Shown here: in pieces, positions 38,235-49,900 of the stretch | Position numbering within the stretch: the first letter of the stretch is position 1 | Layout of the letters: each line of letters starts with the position of its first letter | Assembly: GCA_027214345.1 (NCBI GenBank) | Contig: JAPWHR010000001.1 | Span: 186,001-250,000, forward strand | DNA: 64,000 nt | From: Comamonadaceae bacterium G21597-S1 | Lineage (GTDB): Bacteria; Pseudomonadota; Gammaproteobacteria; Burkholderiales; Burkholderiaceae_C | Direction of reading: 5' to 3' | Program-made: the position numbers and the translations under genes | Notes under the pieces: model-generated | Told to the model about the DNA's origin: nothing | Database searches by the model: none | The model's input: the letters and a program-made list of their open reading frames with translations, nothing else

Positions 38235-39017
38235 ATGCCCTCCAACCGCCCCCACGCCGACCATCCGCCACCCAATGCCATGCTGCTGGCGATGGAGATG
38301 CGCGCGCCATGGGAATTCGGCGCCTTGTTTCCGGCCTGGCTTGCGCTGCAACGCGCGCCCCGCGGCGATGGTCATCCGGTCATCGTGTTTCCCGGCCTGT
38401 CGGCCAGCGACGGGTCGACCGCGCCGCTGCGCAGTTACCTGCGCCATCTGGGCTACACGCCTTCGGGCTGGAACCAGGGCTTCAATTTCGGGCCGCGCGC
38501 CGGCGTGTTGCGCCAGGCACGGGAGCAACTCGAAGACGCCGTTGCCCAGACCGGGCGCAAGGCCAGCCTGATCGGCTGGAGCCTGGGCGGCATCTATGCC
38601 CGCGAACTGGCCAAGCAGATGCCCGATCGGGTGCGCAGCGTGGTCACGCTGGGCACGCCGTTCGCCGGCAGCCACACCAGCACCAATGCCTGGCGGCTGT
38701 ACGCCTTGGCCAGCGGCCGCGACATCGAACGTGAGACGTCCGACTACGACCTGCCGCTGGCCCCGCCCATGCCCACCAGTTCGATCTTCTCGCGCACTGA
38801 CGGCGTGGTGGCCTGGAAGGCCAGCGTGCAACAACCCAGCGCGCACAATCCGCACACGGAAAACATCGAGGTGGTGGCCAGCCATGTCGGGCTCGGGCTC
38901 AATCCCAGCACCTGGTGGGCGCTGGCCGATCGGCTGGCGCAACCCGAGGGCAACTGGAAGGCGTTCCAGCGCAAGGGCGGCCTGCACGGCATCATCTTCC
39001 CCGACCCGCGGCGCTGA
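38235..39017 (+). CDS. Alpha/beta-fold hydrolase (lipase-like)
   Basis: A protein of 260 aa. The oxyanion region is VIVFPGLSASDGSTAPLRSY, the nucleophile elbow is LIGWSLGGIYARELAKQMPD, and candidate Asp and His are in FSRTDGVVAW and VVASHVGLGLNPSTWW. There is no signal peptide, so it is probably cytoplasmic. It is similar to PGAP1-like triacylglycerol lipases; the substrate is unknown. It converges with ppa. Confidence 0.88.
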   Translation: MPSNRPHADHPPPNAMLLAMEMRAPWEFGALFPAWLALQRAPRGDGHPVIVFPGLSASDGSTAPLRSYLRHLGYTPSGWNQGFNFGPRAGVLRQAREQLEDAVAQTGRKASLIGWSLGGIYARELAKQMPDRVRSVVTLGTPFAGSHTSTNAWRLYALASGRDIERETSDYDLPLAPPMPTSSIFSRTDGVVAWKASVQQPSAHNPHTENIEVVASHVGLGLNPSTWWALADRLAQPEGNWKAFQRKGGLHGIIFPDPRR

Positions 39018-39070
39018 TACGGCCGTCAGGGTCGTGGTCACCCGCCCGGCAGGCGCCGCGCGGGCCCGCC

Positions 39071-39613
39071 TCAGGCCTGCTTCAACGAACGCTCGTAGTT
39101 CGCGATGCCGTCGACGATCTCCTTGCGGGCCGAGTCCGGGCCTTCCCAGCCCAGGATCTTGACCCATTTGCCGGTCTCGAGATCCTTGTAGTGCTCGAAG
39201 AAGTGGGCGATGGTCTTGAGCCGCATCGGGTTCAGGTCCTCGGGTTTTTGCCACTGGGTGTAGATCGACAGGATCTTGTCGATCGGCACCGCCAGCACCT
39301 TGCCGTCGTCGCCGGCCTCGTCCTGCATCTTCAGGATGCCGATCGGCCGGCATGGCACGACCACGCCGGGAATCAGCGGCACCGGCGTGATCACCAGCAC
39401 GTCGACCGGGTCGCCGTCACCGCTGATGGTCTTGGGCACGTAGCCGTAGTTGGTCGGATAGTGCATCGACGTGCTCATGAAGCGGTCGACGAAGATCGCC
39501 CCGGTGGCCTTGTCCACCTCGTACTTGACCGGGTCGGCGTTCATCGGGATTTCGATGATCACGTTGAAGGAATCGGGCACGCCGGTGCCGGGGGTGACGT
39601 TGTCCAGGGACAT
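39071..39613 (-). CDS. ppa: Inorganic pyrophosphatase (soluble, family I)
   Basis: A protein of 180 aa. The family signature is [19 protein letters not shown] with the metal aspartates, preceded by [14 protein letters not shown] and followed by [18 protein letters not shown]. It hydrolyses pyrophosphate in the cytoplasm. The gene next to it, on the other strand, encodes the membrane pyrophosphatase HppA, so both ways of removing pyrophosphate are neighbours. Confidence 0.97.
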   Translation of the reverse strand: MSLDNVTPGTGVPDSFNVIIEIPMNADPVKYEVDKATGAIFVDRFMSTSMHYPTNYGYVPKTISGDGDPVDVLVITPVPLIPGVVVPCRPIGILKMQDEAGDDGKVLAVPIDKILSIYTQWQKPEDLNPMRLKTIAHFFEHYKDLETGKWVKILGWEGPDSARKEIVDGIANYERSLKQA

Positions 39614-39954
39614 GAAAGAAATTCTCCGTTGATGGTTTGCGCGTGAAGTCGCAAGGAATCGGGACCGGCAGATCAGCCGGTGCGCGCCGCAGGCGCCAAG
39701 GCGCCCCGCTTCCCTGGGATTAACCCTGATTTTACTGACGCCCGACTTGCAGCGGCGGAAGCGTCGTTGTTTTCAGTTACAGTCCGTGCGTTGGCCAATC
39801 GACTCCCGCAGGGGCATACGAGGAAGCAACGCAGCCGGGCACGGCAGGCGTTGTGCCCGTAGAGCAATCACCCGGTCCTTGTGACTGAAGCGGAGCGAGT
39901 GGCAGCCGCGATGCGCTGCGGCTTGTCTCCGAATGATTAGGAGGAGATACGACT
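39614..39954 (+). other. Divergent intergenic region between ppa and hppA
   Basis: A 341-base stretch with no supported gene. It holds a 6-base-pair hairpin AGCCGC/GCGGCT (39904-39923) and a strong ribosome binding site AGGAGGAG close to the hppA ATG. The AT-richer part around 39715-39785 is the best place for promoters. I see no convincing regulatory RNA. Confidence 0.5.
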
Positions 39955-42120
39955 ATGACGGGCAACTCGGTGCTGATACTGGCACTCGTCTGTGGTTTGG
40001 TGGCCGTGGCTTACGGCTTCTGGGCTCGCAGCTGGATTCTTTCCCAGGACGCTGGCAACCAGCGCATGCAGGAAATCGCCGCGGCCATCCAGACCGGTGC
40101 TGCGGCCTACCTGGCGCGGCAATACAAGACGATCGCCATCGTCGGCGTCGTGCTCGCCATCCTGATCGGCGCCTTCCTCGATACCCCCTCGGCCATCGGC
40201 TTCGTGATCGGTGCCGTGCTCTCCGGCGCCTGCGGCTTCATCGGCATGAACGTCTCGGTGCGCGCCAACGTGCGCACCGCACAGGCGGCGACCCGGGGTA
40301 TCGGCCCGGCGCTGGACGTCGCGTTCCGCGGCGGCGCGATCACCGGCATGCTGGTGGTCGGCCTGGGCCTGCTGGGAGTCACCGCCTTCTACTGGTTCCT
40401 GGTCGGCAACGGGAACCACACGCCCGACGCCAACCTGGCCAAGCTGCTGAACCCGCTGATCGGCTTTGCCTTCGGCTCCTCGCTGATCTCCATCTTTGCG
40501 CGCCTGGGCGGCGGCATCTTCACCAAGGGTGCCGACGTCGGCGCCGACCTGGTGGGCAAGGTCGAGGCCGGCATTCCGGAAGACGATCCGCGCAACCCCG
40601 CCGTGATCGCCGACAACGTCGGTGACAACGTCGGCGACTGCGCCGGCATGGCAGCCGACCTGTTCGAGACCTACGCGGTCACGATCATCGCCACCATGGT
40701 GCTGGGCGCACTGCTGATCACCAACGCCGGCACCGCCGCAGTGGTGTACCCGCTGGCGCTGGGCGCGGTATCCATCATCGCCTCCATCATCGGCTGCTTC
40801 TTCGTCAAGGCCTCCCCCGGCATGACGAACGTGATGCCGGCCCTGTACAAGGGCCTGGCCGTGGCCGGCGCGCTGTCGCTGGTGGCGTTTTATGCCGTGA
40901 CCGTCTGGCTGATCCCCGACAACGCGATCAAGGCCAGCGGCAGCCAGATGGCGCTGTTCGGCTCCTGTGCCGTCGGCCTGATCCTGACCGGCGTGCTGGT
41001 CTGGATCACCGAGTACTACACCGGCACCCAATACGCCCCGGTACGCCACATCGCCCAGGCCTCGACCACCGGCCACGGCACCAACATCATCGCCGGCCTG
41101 GGCGTGTCGATGCGCTCGACCGCCTGGCCGGTGATCTTCGTGTGTATCGCGATCTGGGTCTCGTATGCCATGGCCGGCCTGTACGGCATCGCCGTGGCGG
41201 CCACCTCGATGCTGAGCATGGCCGGCATCGTCGTGGCGCTCGACGCCTACGGCCCGATCACCGACAACGCCGGCGGCATCGCCGAGATGGCCGAGATGCC
41301 GGCCAGCGTGCGCGACATCACCGACCCGCTGGACGCGGTGGGCAATACCACCAAGGCGGTCACCAAGGGCTACGCCATCGGCTCGGCCGGTCTGGCGGCG
41401 CTGGTGCTGTTCGCCGACTACACGCACAAGCTCGAGTCCTACGGCAGCGTGATCAAGTTCGACCTGAGCGACCCGATGGTCATCATCGGCCTGTTCATCG
41501 GCGGCCTGATTCCCTACCTGTTTGGCGCCATGGCGATGGAGGCCGTGGGCCGCGCCGCCGGATCGGTGGTGGTCGAGGTGCGCCGGCAGTTCCGCGAGAT
41601 CAAGGGCATCATGGATGGCAGCGGCAAGCCCGAATACGGCAAGGCCGTCGACATGCTGACCACCGCGGCGATCAAGGAAATGATGATTCCCTCGCTGCTG
41701 CCGGTCGTGGTGCCGATCCTGGTCGGCCTGCTGCTGGGCCCGGCCGCACTGGGGGGCCTGCTGATGGGCACCATCGTGACCGGCCTGTTCGTGGCCATCT
41801 CGATGTGTACCGGCGGCGGTGCCTGGGACAACGCCAAGAAATACATCGAGGACGGCAACCACGGCGGCAAGGGCTCCGAGACCCACAAGGCCGCGGTCAC
41901 CGGCGACACCGTCGGCGATCCGTACAAGGACACGGCCGGCCCCGCCGTCAATCCGCTGATCAAGATCATCAACATCGTCGCGCTGCTGATCGTGCCGCTG
42001 GTGATGCAGTTCCACGCACCCAAGGCGACGACCGGCGCGCTCGAGGCGCCTGCCGCGATTGCAGCGCCCGCGACCACGGTGGCCGCGGCCGCGCCCCAGG
42101 CACTGGCCGTGAAGAACTGA
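39955..42120 (+). CDS. hppA: Membrane-bound proton-pumping pyrophosphatase
   Basis: A protein of 721 aa with about 16 membrane helices. The pyrophosphate-binding loop is [20 protein letters not shown] followed by [20 protein letters not shown]; the C-terminal catalytic segment is [15 protein letters not shown] and [19 protein letters not shown]. The potassium-site segment reads [17 protein letters not shown]; Lys at this position marks K+-independent H+ pumps, while Ala marks K+-dependent ones. It uses pyrophosphate to move protons out. A strong terminator follows. The C-terminal tail after FHAPKA is an Ala-rich extension. Confidence 0.96.
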   Translation: MTGNSVLILALVCGLVAVAYGFWARSWILSQDAGNQRMQEIAAAIQTGAAAYLARQYKTIAIVGVVLAILIGAFLDTPSAIGFVIGAVLSGACGFIGMNVSVRANVRTAQAATRGIGPALDVAFRGGAITGMLVVGLGLLGVTAFYWFLVGNGNHTPDANLAKLLNPLIGFAFGSSLISIFARLGGGIFTKGADVGADLVGKVEAGIPEDDPRNPAVIADNVGDNVGDCAGMAADLFETYAVTIIATMVLGALLITNAGTAAVVYPLALGAVSIIASIIGCFFVKASPGMTNVMPALYKGLAVAGALSLVAFYAVTVWLIPDNAIKASGSQMALFGSCAVGLILTGVLVWITEYYTGTQYAPVRHIAQASTTGHGTNIIAGLGVSMRSTAWPVIFVCIAIWVSYAMAGLYGIAVAATSMLSMAGIVVALDAYGPITDNAGGIAEMAEMPASVRDITDPLDAVGNTTKAVTKGYAIGSAGLAALVLFADYTHKLESYGSVIKFDLSDPMVIIGLFIGGLIPYLFGAMAMEAVGRAAGSVVVEVRRQFREIKGIMDGSGKPEYGKAVDMLTTAAIKEMMIPSLLPVVVPILVGLLLGPAALGGLLMGTIVTGLFVAISMCTGGGAWDNAKKYIEDGNHGGKGSETHKAAVTGDTVGDPYKDTAGPAVNPLIKIINIVALLIVPLVMQFHAPKATTGALEAPAAIAAPATTVAAAAPQALAVKN

Positions 42121-42168
42121 CAGACCGAACCACCCGGGCCCGGTTCTCGTACCGGGCTCGCGGCGCAG

Positions 42169-42197
42169 GCCCGCTCCCACCGAGCGGGCTTTTTTTT
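42169..42197 (+). terminator. Rho-independent terminator of hppA
   Basis: Perfect stem GCCCGCT/AGCGGGC with a 7-base loop and eight T residues, 48 bases after the hppA stop on the same strand. Confidence 0.93.
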
Positions 42198-42306
42198 GGC
42201 CGCGCCGTACCGCCCGGCGACACCCGCTCGGTGGCCTTAAACTCGATGGCTGGCATCGCCGCAGCGGCACCGCATCCCACGTCCCTCCCCGAATACGACC
42301 TCCACC

Positions 42307-43740
42307 ATGCAACGCAACTTCATCGCCAACGCATCCGTCGCCAGCGCCAGCGGGCGCAGCATTCCGGTCCTGGATCCGTCCGACGGCCAATCCTTCGACG
42401 AATTGCAGCGCAGCGACGCCAGCGACATCGACGCCGCGGTGCGGGCCGCCCGCACCAGTGCCAACACCGGCTGGGGCACGCTGACCGCGGCCGAGCGTGG
42501 CCGCATGCTGACCCGGCTGTCGCAGACGGTCGCCGCCCATGCCGACGAACTGGCGCTGCTCGAGCAGCGCGATTGCGGCAAGCCGGTCAAGCAGGCACGT
42601 GCCGATGCCGCCGCCCTGGTGCGGTATTTCGAGTTCTATGCCGGCGCCTGCGACAAGCTGCACGGGGAGACGCTGCCCTACCTGGACGGCTACAGCGTGT
42701 TCACCTGGCGCGAGCCGCACGGCGTGACCGGCCACATCATCCCGTGGAACTATCCGATGCAGATCTTCGGGCGCAGTGTCGGCGGCGCATTGGCCGCGGG
42801 CAACACCTGTGTCGTCAAGCCGGCCGAAGACGCCTGCCTGTCGCTGATCCGGGTCGCGCAGCTGGCCGCGGAGATCGGTTTTCCCGCCGGCACGATCAAC
42901 ATCGTGACCGGTTATGGACACGAAGTCGGAGACGCGCTGGCACGCCACGACGGCATCGATCACATCAGTTTCACCGGCAGCCCCAAGGTCGGCACACTGA
43001 TCCAGCAGGTCGCGGCCGAACGCCACTGCCCGGTCACGCTCGAACTCGGCGGCAAGAGCCCGCAGATCGTGTTTGCCGACGCCGACCTCGATGCCGTGTT
43101 GCCCACCGTCATCAATGCCATCGTGCAGAACGCCGGCCAGACCTGCTCGGCCGGATCGCGACTGCTGGTCGAGCAATCCATCTACGAGCCGCTGCTCGAG
43201 CGCCTGGGCAAGGCGTTTTCCGCGCTGCGCGCCGGTCCGGCCGCGCTCGACCTCGACCTCGGCCCGCTGATCCGGCAAAGCCAGCTGGTACGGGTCGGCG
43301 AGTTTCTCGCGCAGGCGGCCAAGGACGGCATCGCCACCGTGGCCCAGGGGCAGATCGCCGCCGATGCGCCGGCCGGTGGTTTCTACCAGGCGCCGGTGCT
43401 GCTGCGCGACGTGCCGGTGGCACACCGGCTGGCGCAGGAGGAAGTGTTCGGCCCGGTCCTGGCGGCCATGGCGTTCCGGGATGAGGACCATGCGGTCGAA
43501 CTGGCCAATGCCACGCAGTTCGGGCTGGTCGCCGGTGTCTGGACCCGCGACGGCGCGCGCCAGTTCCGCATGGCGCGCCGGGTGCGCAGCGGCCAGGTGT
43601 TCATCAACAACTACGGGGCCGGTGGCGGTGTCGAACTGCCGTTCGGCGGCGTGAAGTCCTCCGGCTACGGCCGCGAAAAGGGCTTCGAAGCCTTGCTGGG
43701 TTTCACCACGCTCAAGACCGTCGCCGTGCGCCACGGATGA
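42307..43740 (+). CDS. NAD(P)-dependent aldehyde dehydrogenase
   Basis: A protein of 477 aa. It has [20 protein letters not shown], the general-base glutamate in [18 protein letters not shown], the catalytic cysteine in [18 protein letters not shown] and the C-terminal [20 protein letters not shown]. It resembles betaine-aldehyde-type dehydrogenases. It stands alone between the hppA terminator and moaA, so no pathway is implied. It is only moderately similar to the dehydrogenase at 13116-14618. Confidence 0.93.
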   Translation: MQRNFIANASVASASGRSIPVLDPSDGQSFDELQRSDASDIDAAVRAARTSANTGWGTLTAAERGRMLTRLSQTVAAHADELALLEQRDCGKPVKQARADAAALVRYFEFYAGACDKLHGETLPYLDGYSVFTWREPHGVTGHIIPWNYPMQIFGRSVGGALAAGNTCVVKPAEDACLSLIRVAQLAAEIGFPAGTINIVTGYGHEVGDALARHDGIDHISFTGSPKVGTLIQQVAAERHCPVTLELGGKSPQIVFADADLDAVLPTVINAIVQNAGQTCSAGSRLLVEQSIYEPLLERLGKAFSALRAGPAALDLDLGPLIRQSQLVRVGEFLAQAAKDGIATVAQGQIAADAPAGGFYQAPVLLRDVPVAHRLAQEEVFGPVLAAMAFRDEDHAVELANATQFGLVAGVWTRDGARQFRMARRVRSGQVFINNYGAGGGVELPFGGVKSSGYGREKGFEALLGFTTLKTVAVRHG

Positions 43741-43819
43741 GGCCACATGCAGCCTGACCGGTACCGCGGCGCAACCGCACACGGCACAAGGGGTTGCCGG
43801 AGTGCGGCAGAATCCAGGC

Positions 43820-44947
43820 ATGGCTGAACGCGTCATTCCTCTGGTCGACCATCGGCAGGCGGCATCCACACCACCTGTCGACATGACACCGATGCAGGCC
43901 GACGGCCTGCTGCAAGACGCGCTGCACCGGCCGCTGCGCGACCTGCGCATCAGCGTGACCGACCGCTGCAACTTCCGCTGCAGCTATTGCATGCCCAAGG
44001 AGGTGTTCGACAAGAACCACCCCTACCTGCCGCATGCCGCCCTGCTCGACTTCGAGGAGATCACCCGGCTGGCGCGCTTGTTCATCGGCCATGGCGTGCA
44101 CAAGCTGCGGCTCACCGGCGGCGAGCCGCTGTTGCGCAAGAACATCGAACGGCTGATCGCCCAGCTCGCGGCCTTGCGCACGCCGCACGGCCAGCCCCTG
44201 GACATCACGCTGACCACCAACGGCTCGCTGCTGGCGCGCAAGGCCCGGCAGCTGCGCGAGGCGGGCCTGCGGCGGGTCACGGTCAGCCTGGACGGGCTGG
44301 ACGACACCGTGTTTCGCAGCATGAACGATGTCGACTTTCCGGTGGCCGAGGTGCTGGCCGGGATCGAGGCGGCCCGTGCCGTCGGCCTGGGTCCGATCAA
44401 GGTCAACATGGTGGTCAAGCGCGGCACCAACGAACACGAGATCCTGCCGATGGCGCGCCATTTCCGCGGCACCGGCATCGTGCTGCGTTTCATCGAATAC
44501 ATGGACGTCGGCGTCACCAATGGCTGGCGCATGGACGAGGTGCTGCCGTCGCGCGACGTGATCCGGATGATCCGGCAGGAACTTCCGCTGGTGCCACTGG
44601 AGGCGACGAACCCGGGCGAGACCGCCCAGCGCTGGGGTTACGCCGGCGCCGACGGCCAATACGATCCGCTGCTGGGCGAAGTCGGTGTCATCAGCAGCGT
44701 GACCCAGGCCTTCTGCCATGACTGCAACCGTGCCCGCCTGTCCACCGAAGGCAAGCTGTACCTGTGCCTGTTCGCCTCCCAGGGCCACGACCTGCGCGCC
44801 CTGTTGCGTGGAGGCGCCAGCGACGCGGAACTGACGTCGGCGATCGGCCATATCTGGAACCGGCGTGACGACCGGTATTCGGAACTGCGCAGCACCGCAG
44901 GCGCAACCACCCGGCCGCGGGTGGAGATGAGTTACATCGGAGGCTGA
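43820..44947 (+). CDS. moaA: GTP 3',8-cyclase (MoaA)
   Basis: A protein of 375 aa. The radical-SAM cluster is [19 protein letters not shown] (CxxxCxxC), the SAM-binding region [20 protein letters not shown], the second cluster [20 protein letters not shown] and the C-terminal double glycine SYIGG. It starts molybdenum cofactor synthesis from GTP. The ATG at 43820 was chosen over an in-frame GTG at 43802. It leads moaA-mobA-moeA, which fits the bis-MGD oxidoreductase at 4.0-6.3 kb. Confidence 0.97.
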   Translation: MAERVIPLVDHRQAASTPPVDMTPMQADGLLQDALHRPLRDLRISVTDRCNFRCSYCMPKEVFDKNHPYLPHAALLDFEEITRLARLFIGHGVHKLRLTGGEPLLRKNIERLIAQLAALRTPHGQPLDITLTTNGSLLARKARQLREAGLRRVTVSLDGLDDTVFRSMNDVDFPVAEVLAGIEAARAVGLGPIKVNMVVKRGTNEHEILPMARHFRGTGIVLRFIEYMDVGVTNGWRMDEVLPSRDVIRMIRQELPLVPLEATNPGETAQRWGYAGADGQYDPLLGEVGVISSVTQAFCHDCNRARLSTEGKLYLCLFASQGHDLRALLRGGASDAELTSAIGHIWNRRDDRYSELRSTAGATTRPRVEMSYIGG

Positions 44948-44950
44948 CCC

Positions 44951-45622
44951 GTGGACCCGCACGCAGCCGAACCGCACGACCGCACCGCGGCAGCGTCGGA
45001 CCCGATGGCGCCGTTGAGCCGTGCGCAGATCACCGGTGTCGTGCTGGCCGGCGGCCGCGGCGCACGCATGGGCGGGGTCGACAAGGGCCTGCAGCCGTTC
45101 AACGGCGTACCGCTGGCCCGGCATGCGCTGCAACGGCTGCAGCCGCAGGTCGGCGCGTGCATGATCAATGCCAATCGGCATCTCGACCAGTACCGCAACT
45201 TTGGTGTGCCGGTGCTCGCCGATACGCTGCCCGACTACGCCGGTCCGCTGGCGGGCTTCGCCAGCGCGCTCGAACACTGCCAGACGCCGTACCTGGTGAC
45301 GGTGCCCTGCGACTCGCCGCTGTTCCCGGCCGACCTCGTGGCGCGCCTGGCCGATGCGCTGGTCCGGGAACAGGCCGACATCGCCATGGCCAGCGCCCAG
45401 GAAGCGGACGAACACGGCGGCGCGCCGGCATGGCGCGCGCAACCGGTGTTCTGCCTGCTACCGGCGCGCCTGCGGCCCAGCCTGAATACCTTCATTGCCA
45501 GCGGCCGGCGCAAGATCGACGCCTGGACCGCACTCCACAAGACGGTGCTGGTGCCGTTCGACGATGCGCGTGCCTTTGCCAATGCCAACACCCTGGAACA
45601 GTTGCAGGCCCTGCAGCCATGA
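44951..45622 (+). CDS. mobA: Molybdenum cofactor guanylyltransferase
   Basis: A protein of 223 aa with a GTP-binding Rossmann fold: [40 protein letters not shown] and [18 protein letters not shown]. It attaches GMP to molybdopterin to give MGD, needed by DMSO-reductase-family enzymes. It starts with GTG at 44951, three bases after moaA; ATG at 45005 is an alternative that removes an 18-residue hydrophilic tail. The stop overlaps moeA (ATGA). Confidence 0.95.
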   Translation: MDPHAAEPHDRTAAASDPMAPLSRAQITGVVLAGGRGARMGGVDKGLQPFNGVPLARHALQRLQPQVGACMINANRHLDQYRNFGVPVLADTLPDYAGPLAGFASALEHCQTPYLVTVPCDSPLFPADLVARLADALVREQADIAMASAQEADEHGGAPAWRAQPVFCLLPARLRPSLNTFIASGRRKIDAWTALHKTVLVPFDDARAFANANTLEQLQALQP

Positions 45623-46926
45623 ACCTGAAAACCATTGAAGCCATCGCCGCCGAGCTGCAAGGTTACGACCCGAAAAGCCTGCGCGCCAGCGACGTCGGCC
45701 TGTTCCTTGAGCGATTGGTGGAACCGGTCGCCGACGTCGAGCAGGTCGGTGTGTTCGACGCATTGCAGCGCGTACTCGCCCACGACATCGTCTCGCCGAT
45801 CAGCGTGCCGCCGCACGACAACTCGGCGATGGACGGTTTCGCCTTCGACGGCTCGGCCCTGCGGCCCGACGCACCGCTCACGCTGACGGTGGTCGGCACC
45901 GCATTGGCCGGCGAGCCCTGGCAAGGTTCGGTCGGCCCCGGCGAGGCGCTCAAGATCATGACTGGCGCGGTCATGCCGGCAGGCCTCGATACCGTGGTAC
46001 CGCAGGAACTCGCCAGCGAACGCGACGGCGCGGTGACGATTCCCGCGAACACGCTCGCGCGCGGCGACAACCGGCGCAAGTGCGGCGAAGACCTGATGCA
46101 AGGCACACCGGCGTTGCGCCAGGGCCAATGGCTCGGGCCGGCCGCGCTCGGGTTGATCGCCAGCCTGGGCATCGCCGAGGTGCCGGTACGGCGCCGGCTC
46201 AAGGTCGCCTACTTCTCCACCGGCAACGAGATCCTCAGCCTCGGCGAGCCGCCGCGGCCCGGCGCGGTCTACGACAGCAACCGCTACACGGTGTTCGGCC
46301 TGCTCACCCGCATGGGTGTCGACGTGCTCGACATGGGCGTCGTACCGGATGAGCCGCAGGCCCTGGAGACCGCTTTCGTCGAAGCGGCGCAACGCAGCGA
46401 CGCCATCATCACCAGCGGGGGCGTCAGTGTCGGCGAAGCCGACTACACCAAGGCGATGATGCACAAGCTCGCCGGCACGGCCGGGGGCGTGGCGTTCTGG
46501 CGCATCGCGATGCGCCCGGGCCGTCCGATGGCCGTGGGCCGGATCGCCGCCGGCCCGCCGCAGGCGCCACGCAGCGCCGTATTGTTCGGCCTGCCCGGCA
46601 ATCCGGTGGCCGTCATGGTGACCTTCCTGGCCTTCGTGCGCCCGGCGCTGCTGCGCATGATGGGCAGCCAGGCCAGCCCGGCGCCGATGCTGCGCGCGCA
46701 CAGCGAGGAGCCGATCCGCAAGAAGGCCGGGCGCACCGAATACCAGCGCGGCATCGTCAGCACCGGCCCCGACGGCTCCCTGCGGGTGCGCACCACCGGC
46801 AACCAGGGATCGGGCGTGCTCAGCTCCATGGTGCAGGCCAACGGGCTCATCGTGCTCGGGCACGAGCAGGGCAACGTGGCCGTCGGCGACGAAGTCGACG
46901 TGATGATGTTCGACGGCGCGACCTGA
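45619..46926 (+). CDS. moeA: Molybdopterin molybdenumtransferase
   Basis: A protein of 435 aa. The N-terminal part has [20 protein letters not shown] and [19 protein letters not shown]; the MogA-like domain has [37 protein letters not shown] and [19 protein letters not shown]. It inserts molybdate into adenylylated molybdopterin. It begins at the ATGA overlap with mobA and ends three bases from the convergent RND pump gene. Confidence 0.97.
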   Translation: MNLKTIEAIAAELQGYDPKSLRASDVGLFLERLVEPVADVEQVGVFDALQRVLAHDIVSPISVPPHDNSAMDGFAFDGSALRPDAPLTLTVVGTALAGEPWQGSVGPGEALKIMTGAVMPAGLDTVVPQELASERDGAVTIPANTLARGDNRRKCGEDLMQGTPALRQGQWLGPAALGLIASLGIAEVPVRRRLKVAYFSTGNEILSLGEPPRPGAVYDSNRYTVFGLLTRMGVDVLDMGVVPDEPQALETAFVEAAQRSDAIITSGGVSVGEADYTKAMMHKLAGTAGGVAFWRIAMRPGRPMAVGRIAAGPPQAPRSAVLFGLPGNPVAVMVTFLAFVRPALLRMMGSQASPAPMLRAHSEEPIRKKAGRTEYQRGIVSTGPDGSLRVRTTGNQGSGVLSSMVQANGLIVLGHEQGNVAVGDEVDVMMFDGAT

Positions 46927-46929
46927 CCG

Positions 46930-49900
46930 TCAGTGGGCCGGCGCCGCCGGTTGCAGAGACGCACCGGCCGCCGCCGGCGGAATCGGCACGGCTTGGGCCG
47001 GGCCGGCAGGGTTGCCGGCCACAGGCACCGACGCCACCTCTTTCTTCGCCCCCGGCGCATGGCGGCGCGCCAGCAGCGTATACATGGTCGGCACGACGAA
47101 GATCGTCAGCAGCGTTCCCAGGCTCATGCCGCCGACGATGACCCAGCCGATCTGGCGCCGGCTCTCGGCACCGGCCCCGCTGGCCAGCGCCAGCGGGATC
47201 GCACCCAGCACCATGGCGCCGGTGGTCATCAGGATCGGGCGCAGCCGCTGGGCGGCGGACTTCTGGATCGCCGCCATCGTATCCATGCCCTGCTCGCGCA
47301 GCTGGTTGGCGAATTCGACGATCAGGATGCCGTGCTTGGTGATCAGGCCCACCAGCGTGATCAGTCCGATCTGGCTGAACACGTTGAGCGTGCCTCCGGA
47401 CCACTGCAGCGCCAGCAAGGCGCCGGCCATCGACAAGGGCACGCTGAGCAGGATCACGAAGGGGTCGACGAAACTCTCGAACTGCGCCGCCAGTACCAGG
47501 AAGATGAAGAACAAGGCCAGGATGAACACCAGCGTCAACGAATCGGACGACTTGCGGAATTCGCGACTGATGCCGTTGAGGTCGGTCGCGTAACCCGGCT
47601 TGAGCACCTTCTTCGCGGTCTGGTCCATGAAGTCCAGCGCTTCGCCCACCGAATAGTTCGCCGACAGGTTGGCGGTGATCGATGCCGAGCGGCGCTGCGC
47701 GAAATGGTTGAGTTCGCGTGGCACGACGACTTCGCGGATCTTGACCAGCGCCGACAACGGAATCATCGTGTCGCCCCGGCCGCGCACGAAGATGCGTTCG
47801 ATGTCCGAGGGTGTGCCCCGACCCGTCTCGGTCGTCTGCACGATCACGTCGTATTGCTCGCCCTCGCGCTTGAACCGGGTCACGATGCGCCCGCCCAACA
47901 TGGTCTCGACCGCACGTGCGATCGCGTCCACGCCCACGCCGTTGTCGGCGGCGCGTTCGCGGTCGACCTCGAGCTTGATCTCGGGCTTGTTCAGGCGCAG
48001 ATCGGTGTCGACCTGTGCAAACCCCGGATTCTTGGCCAGTTCGTCCTGGAAGGCGCGCACCACCTGCGACAGGTTCTGGTAGCTGTCGGACGTGATGATG
48101 ACGTAGTTCACCGGCCGCTGCGTGAATCCCTGGCCCAGTGACGGCGGCGTGATCGGGAAGGCGCTGACGCCGGTCAGCCCTGCCACGCGCGGCGTCATCT
48201 CGCGCGCCATCTCCTGCGTCGTGCGCTTGCGCTCTTCCCACGGCACGGTCCGGAAGAAGATGTTGCCCTGGGCCACGGTCGGGTTGCCGATGGTGGCGAA
48301 CACCCGGTCGAACTCCGGAAAACTCTCGCCGATGCGCTCGATCGCGGTGGCATATCGGTTGGTGTATTCCAGCGTCGCGCCGTCCGGCCCGTTGACCTGG
48401 GCCAGCACCACGCCGCGGTCCTCGATCGGCGCCAGTTCGCGCTTGATGGTGCCCAGCACCGACCAGGACACGACGCCACTGCCGATGGCCAGCAGCACGA
48501 TCAACCAGCGCACCCGCAGACTCCAGCCCAGCAGCTGCGCGTAGCCGCGCGTGAGTGCCTGCAGGCCGCGTTCCATGCCGCGGTCGAAGAAACCGGGCTT
48601 GGGATTGTGCTTGAGCAGCAACGAACACATCATCGGCGAGAGCGTGAGCGCGACCAGGCCCGAGACCACGACCGCGCCGGCCAGTGCCAGCGCGAACTCG
48701 GTGAACAGCCGGCCGGTGCGTCCGGGCGCGAAGGCCAGCGGCGCGTAGACCGCCACCAGCGTCATTGTCATCGCGACGATGGCGAAACCGACCTCGCGGG
48801 CACCACGGATGGCGGCCTGGAACGGCGTCAGCCCTTCCTCGATGTGGCGGTAGATGTTCTCCAGCATCACGATCGCATCGTCGACCACCAGGCCGATCGC
48901 CAGCACCAGCGCCAGCAAGGTCAGCGTGTTGATGCTGAAACCTGCCAGCGCCATCAGCGCGAACGAGCCGACCAGCGATACCGGGATCGTCAGCAGCGGA
49001 ATGATGGACGCGCGCAAGGTGCGCAGGAACACGAAGATCACCAGCGCCACCAGCACCACGGCCTCGGCGATGGTGGTGTAGACCGCCTTGACCGAGCGGT
49101 CGATGAACACCGAGTTGTCGTTCGCAACCTCGATGCGCACGCCGGCAGGCAGGTCGCCACGCACCTTGTCGAGCAAGGCGTACACGCCGGCCGACAGTTC
49201 CAGCGGGTTGGCCGTGGCCTGCCGGATCACGCCCAGCGCCACCGAGTCGCGACCGTTGAGGCGCACGCTGGAGCGCTCCTCGGCGGCGCCCGTCTGGACC
49301 CGCGCCACGTCGGCGATACGGATTGGAAACCCGTTCACGGTCCGGATCACGACCTGGCGGAATTCCGCCGGCCGCTGCAGGTCGGTCGCCGCCGTGACGT
49401 TGAATTCGCGCTGCCGGCTTTCGATGCGCCCGGCCGGCACCTCGAGGTTGGAGCGGCGCAAGGCGTCCTCGACGTCCTGCACCGTCAGGCGGAACGCCGC
49501 CAGCTTGTCCGGATCGAGGCCAATGCGCATCGCCAGCTTGCGCTCGCCGTAGATGTTGACCTCGGCCGCGCCCGGCGCGGTCTGCAGTACCGGCTTGACG
49601 ACCTGGTTGGCCATGTCGGTCAGTTGCAGGGCCGTGTGGGTATCGGAACTCAGCGCCAGGAACACCACCGGAAAGGACTCGGCCTCGACCTTGGCGATGA
49701 CCGGCTCGTCGATGCCCTGCGGCAGGCGCTGGCGCACGCGCGAGACCTTGTCGCGCACGTCGGCGGCGGCGCCGTCGGGGTCGCGGCTCAGCGCGAAACG
49801 GATCGTGATCAGGCTGCGTTCCTGGCGGCTGATCGAAGTGATCACGTCCACCCCCTCGATGCCCGCCAGCGAGTCCTCCAGCACCTTGGTGACCTGCCCT

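Noticed and set aside
39937-43971. A 1344-codon minus-strand open frame opposite hppA, the aldehyde dehydrogenase and moaA
   Set aside because: It is an antisense shadow created by GC-rich codon bias over three well-supported plus-strand genes and has no family features.
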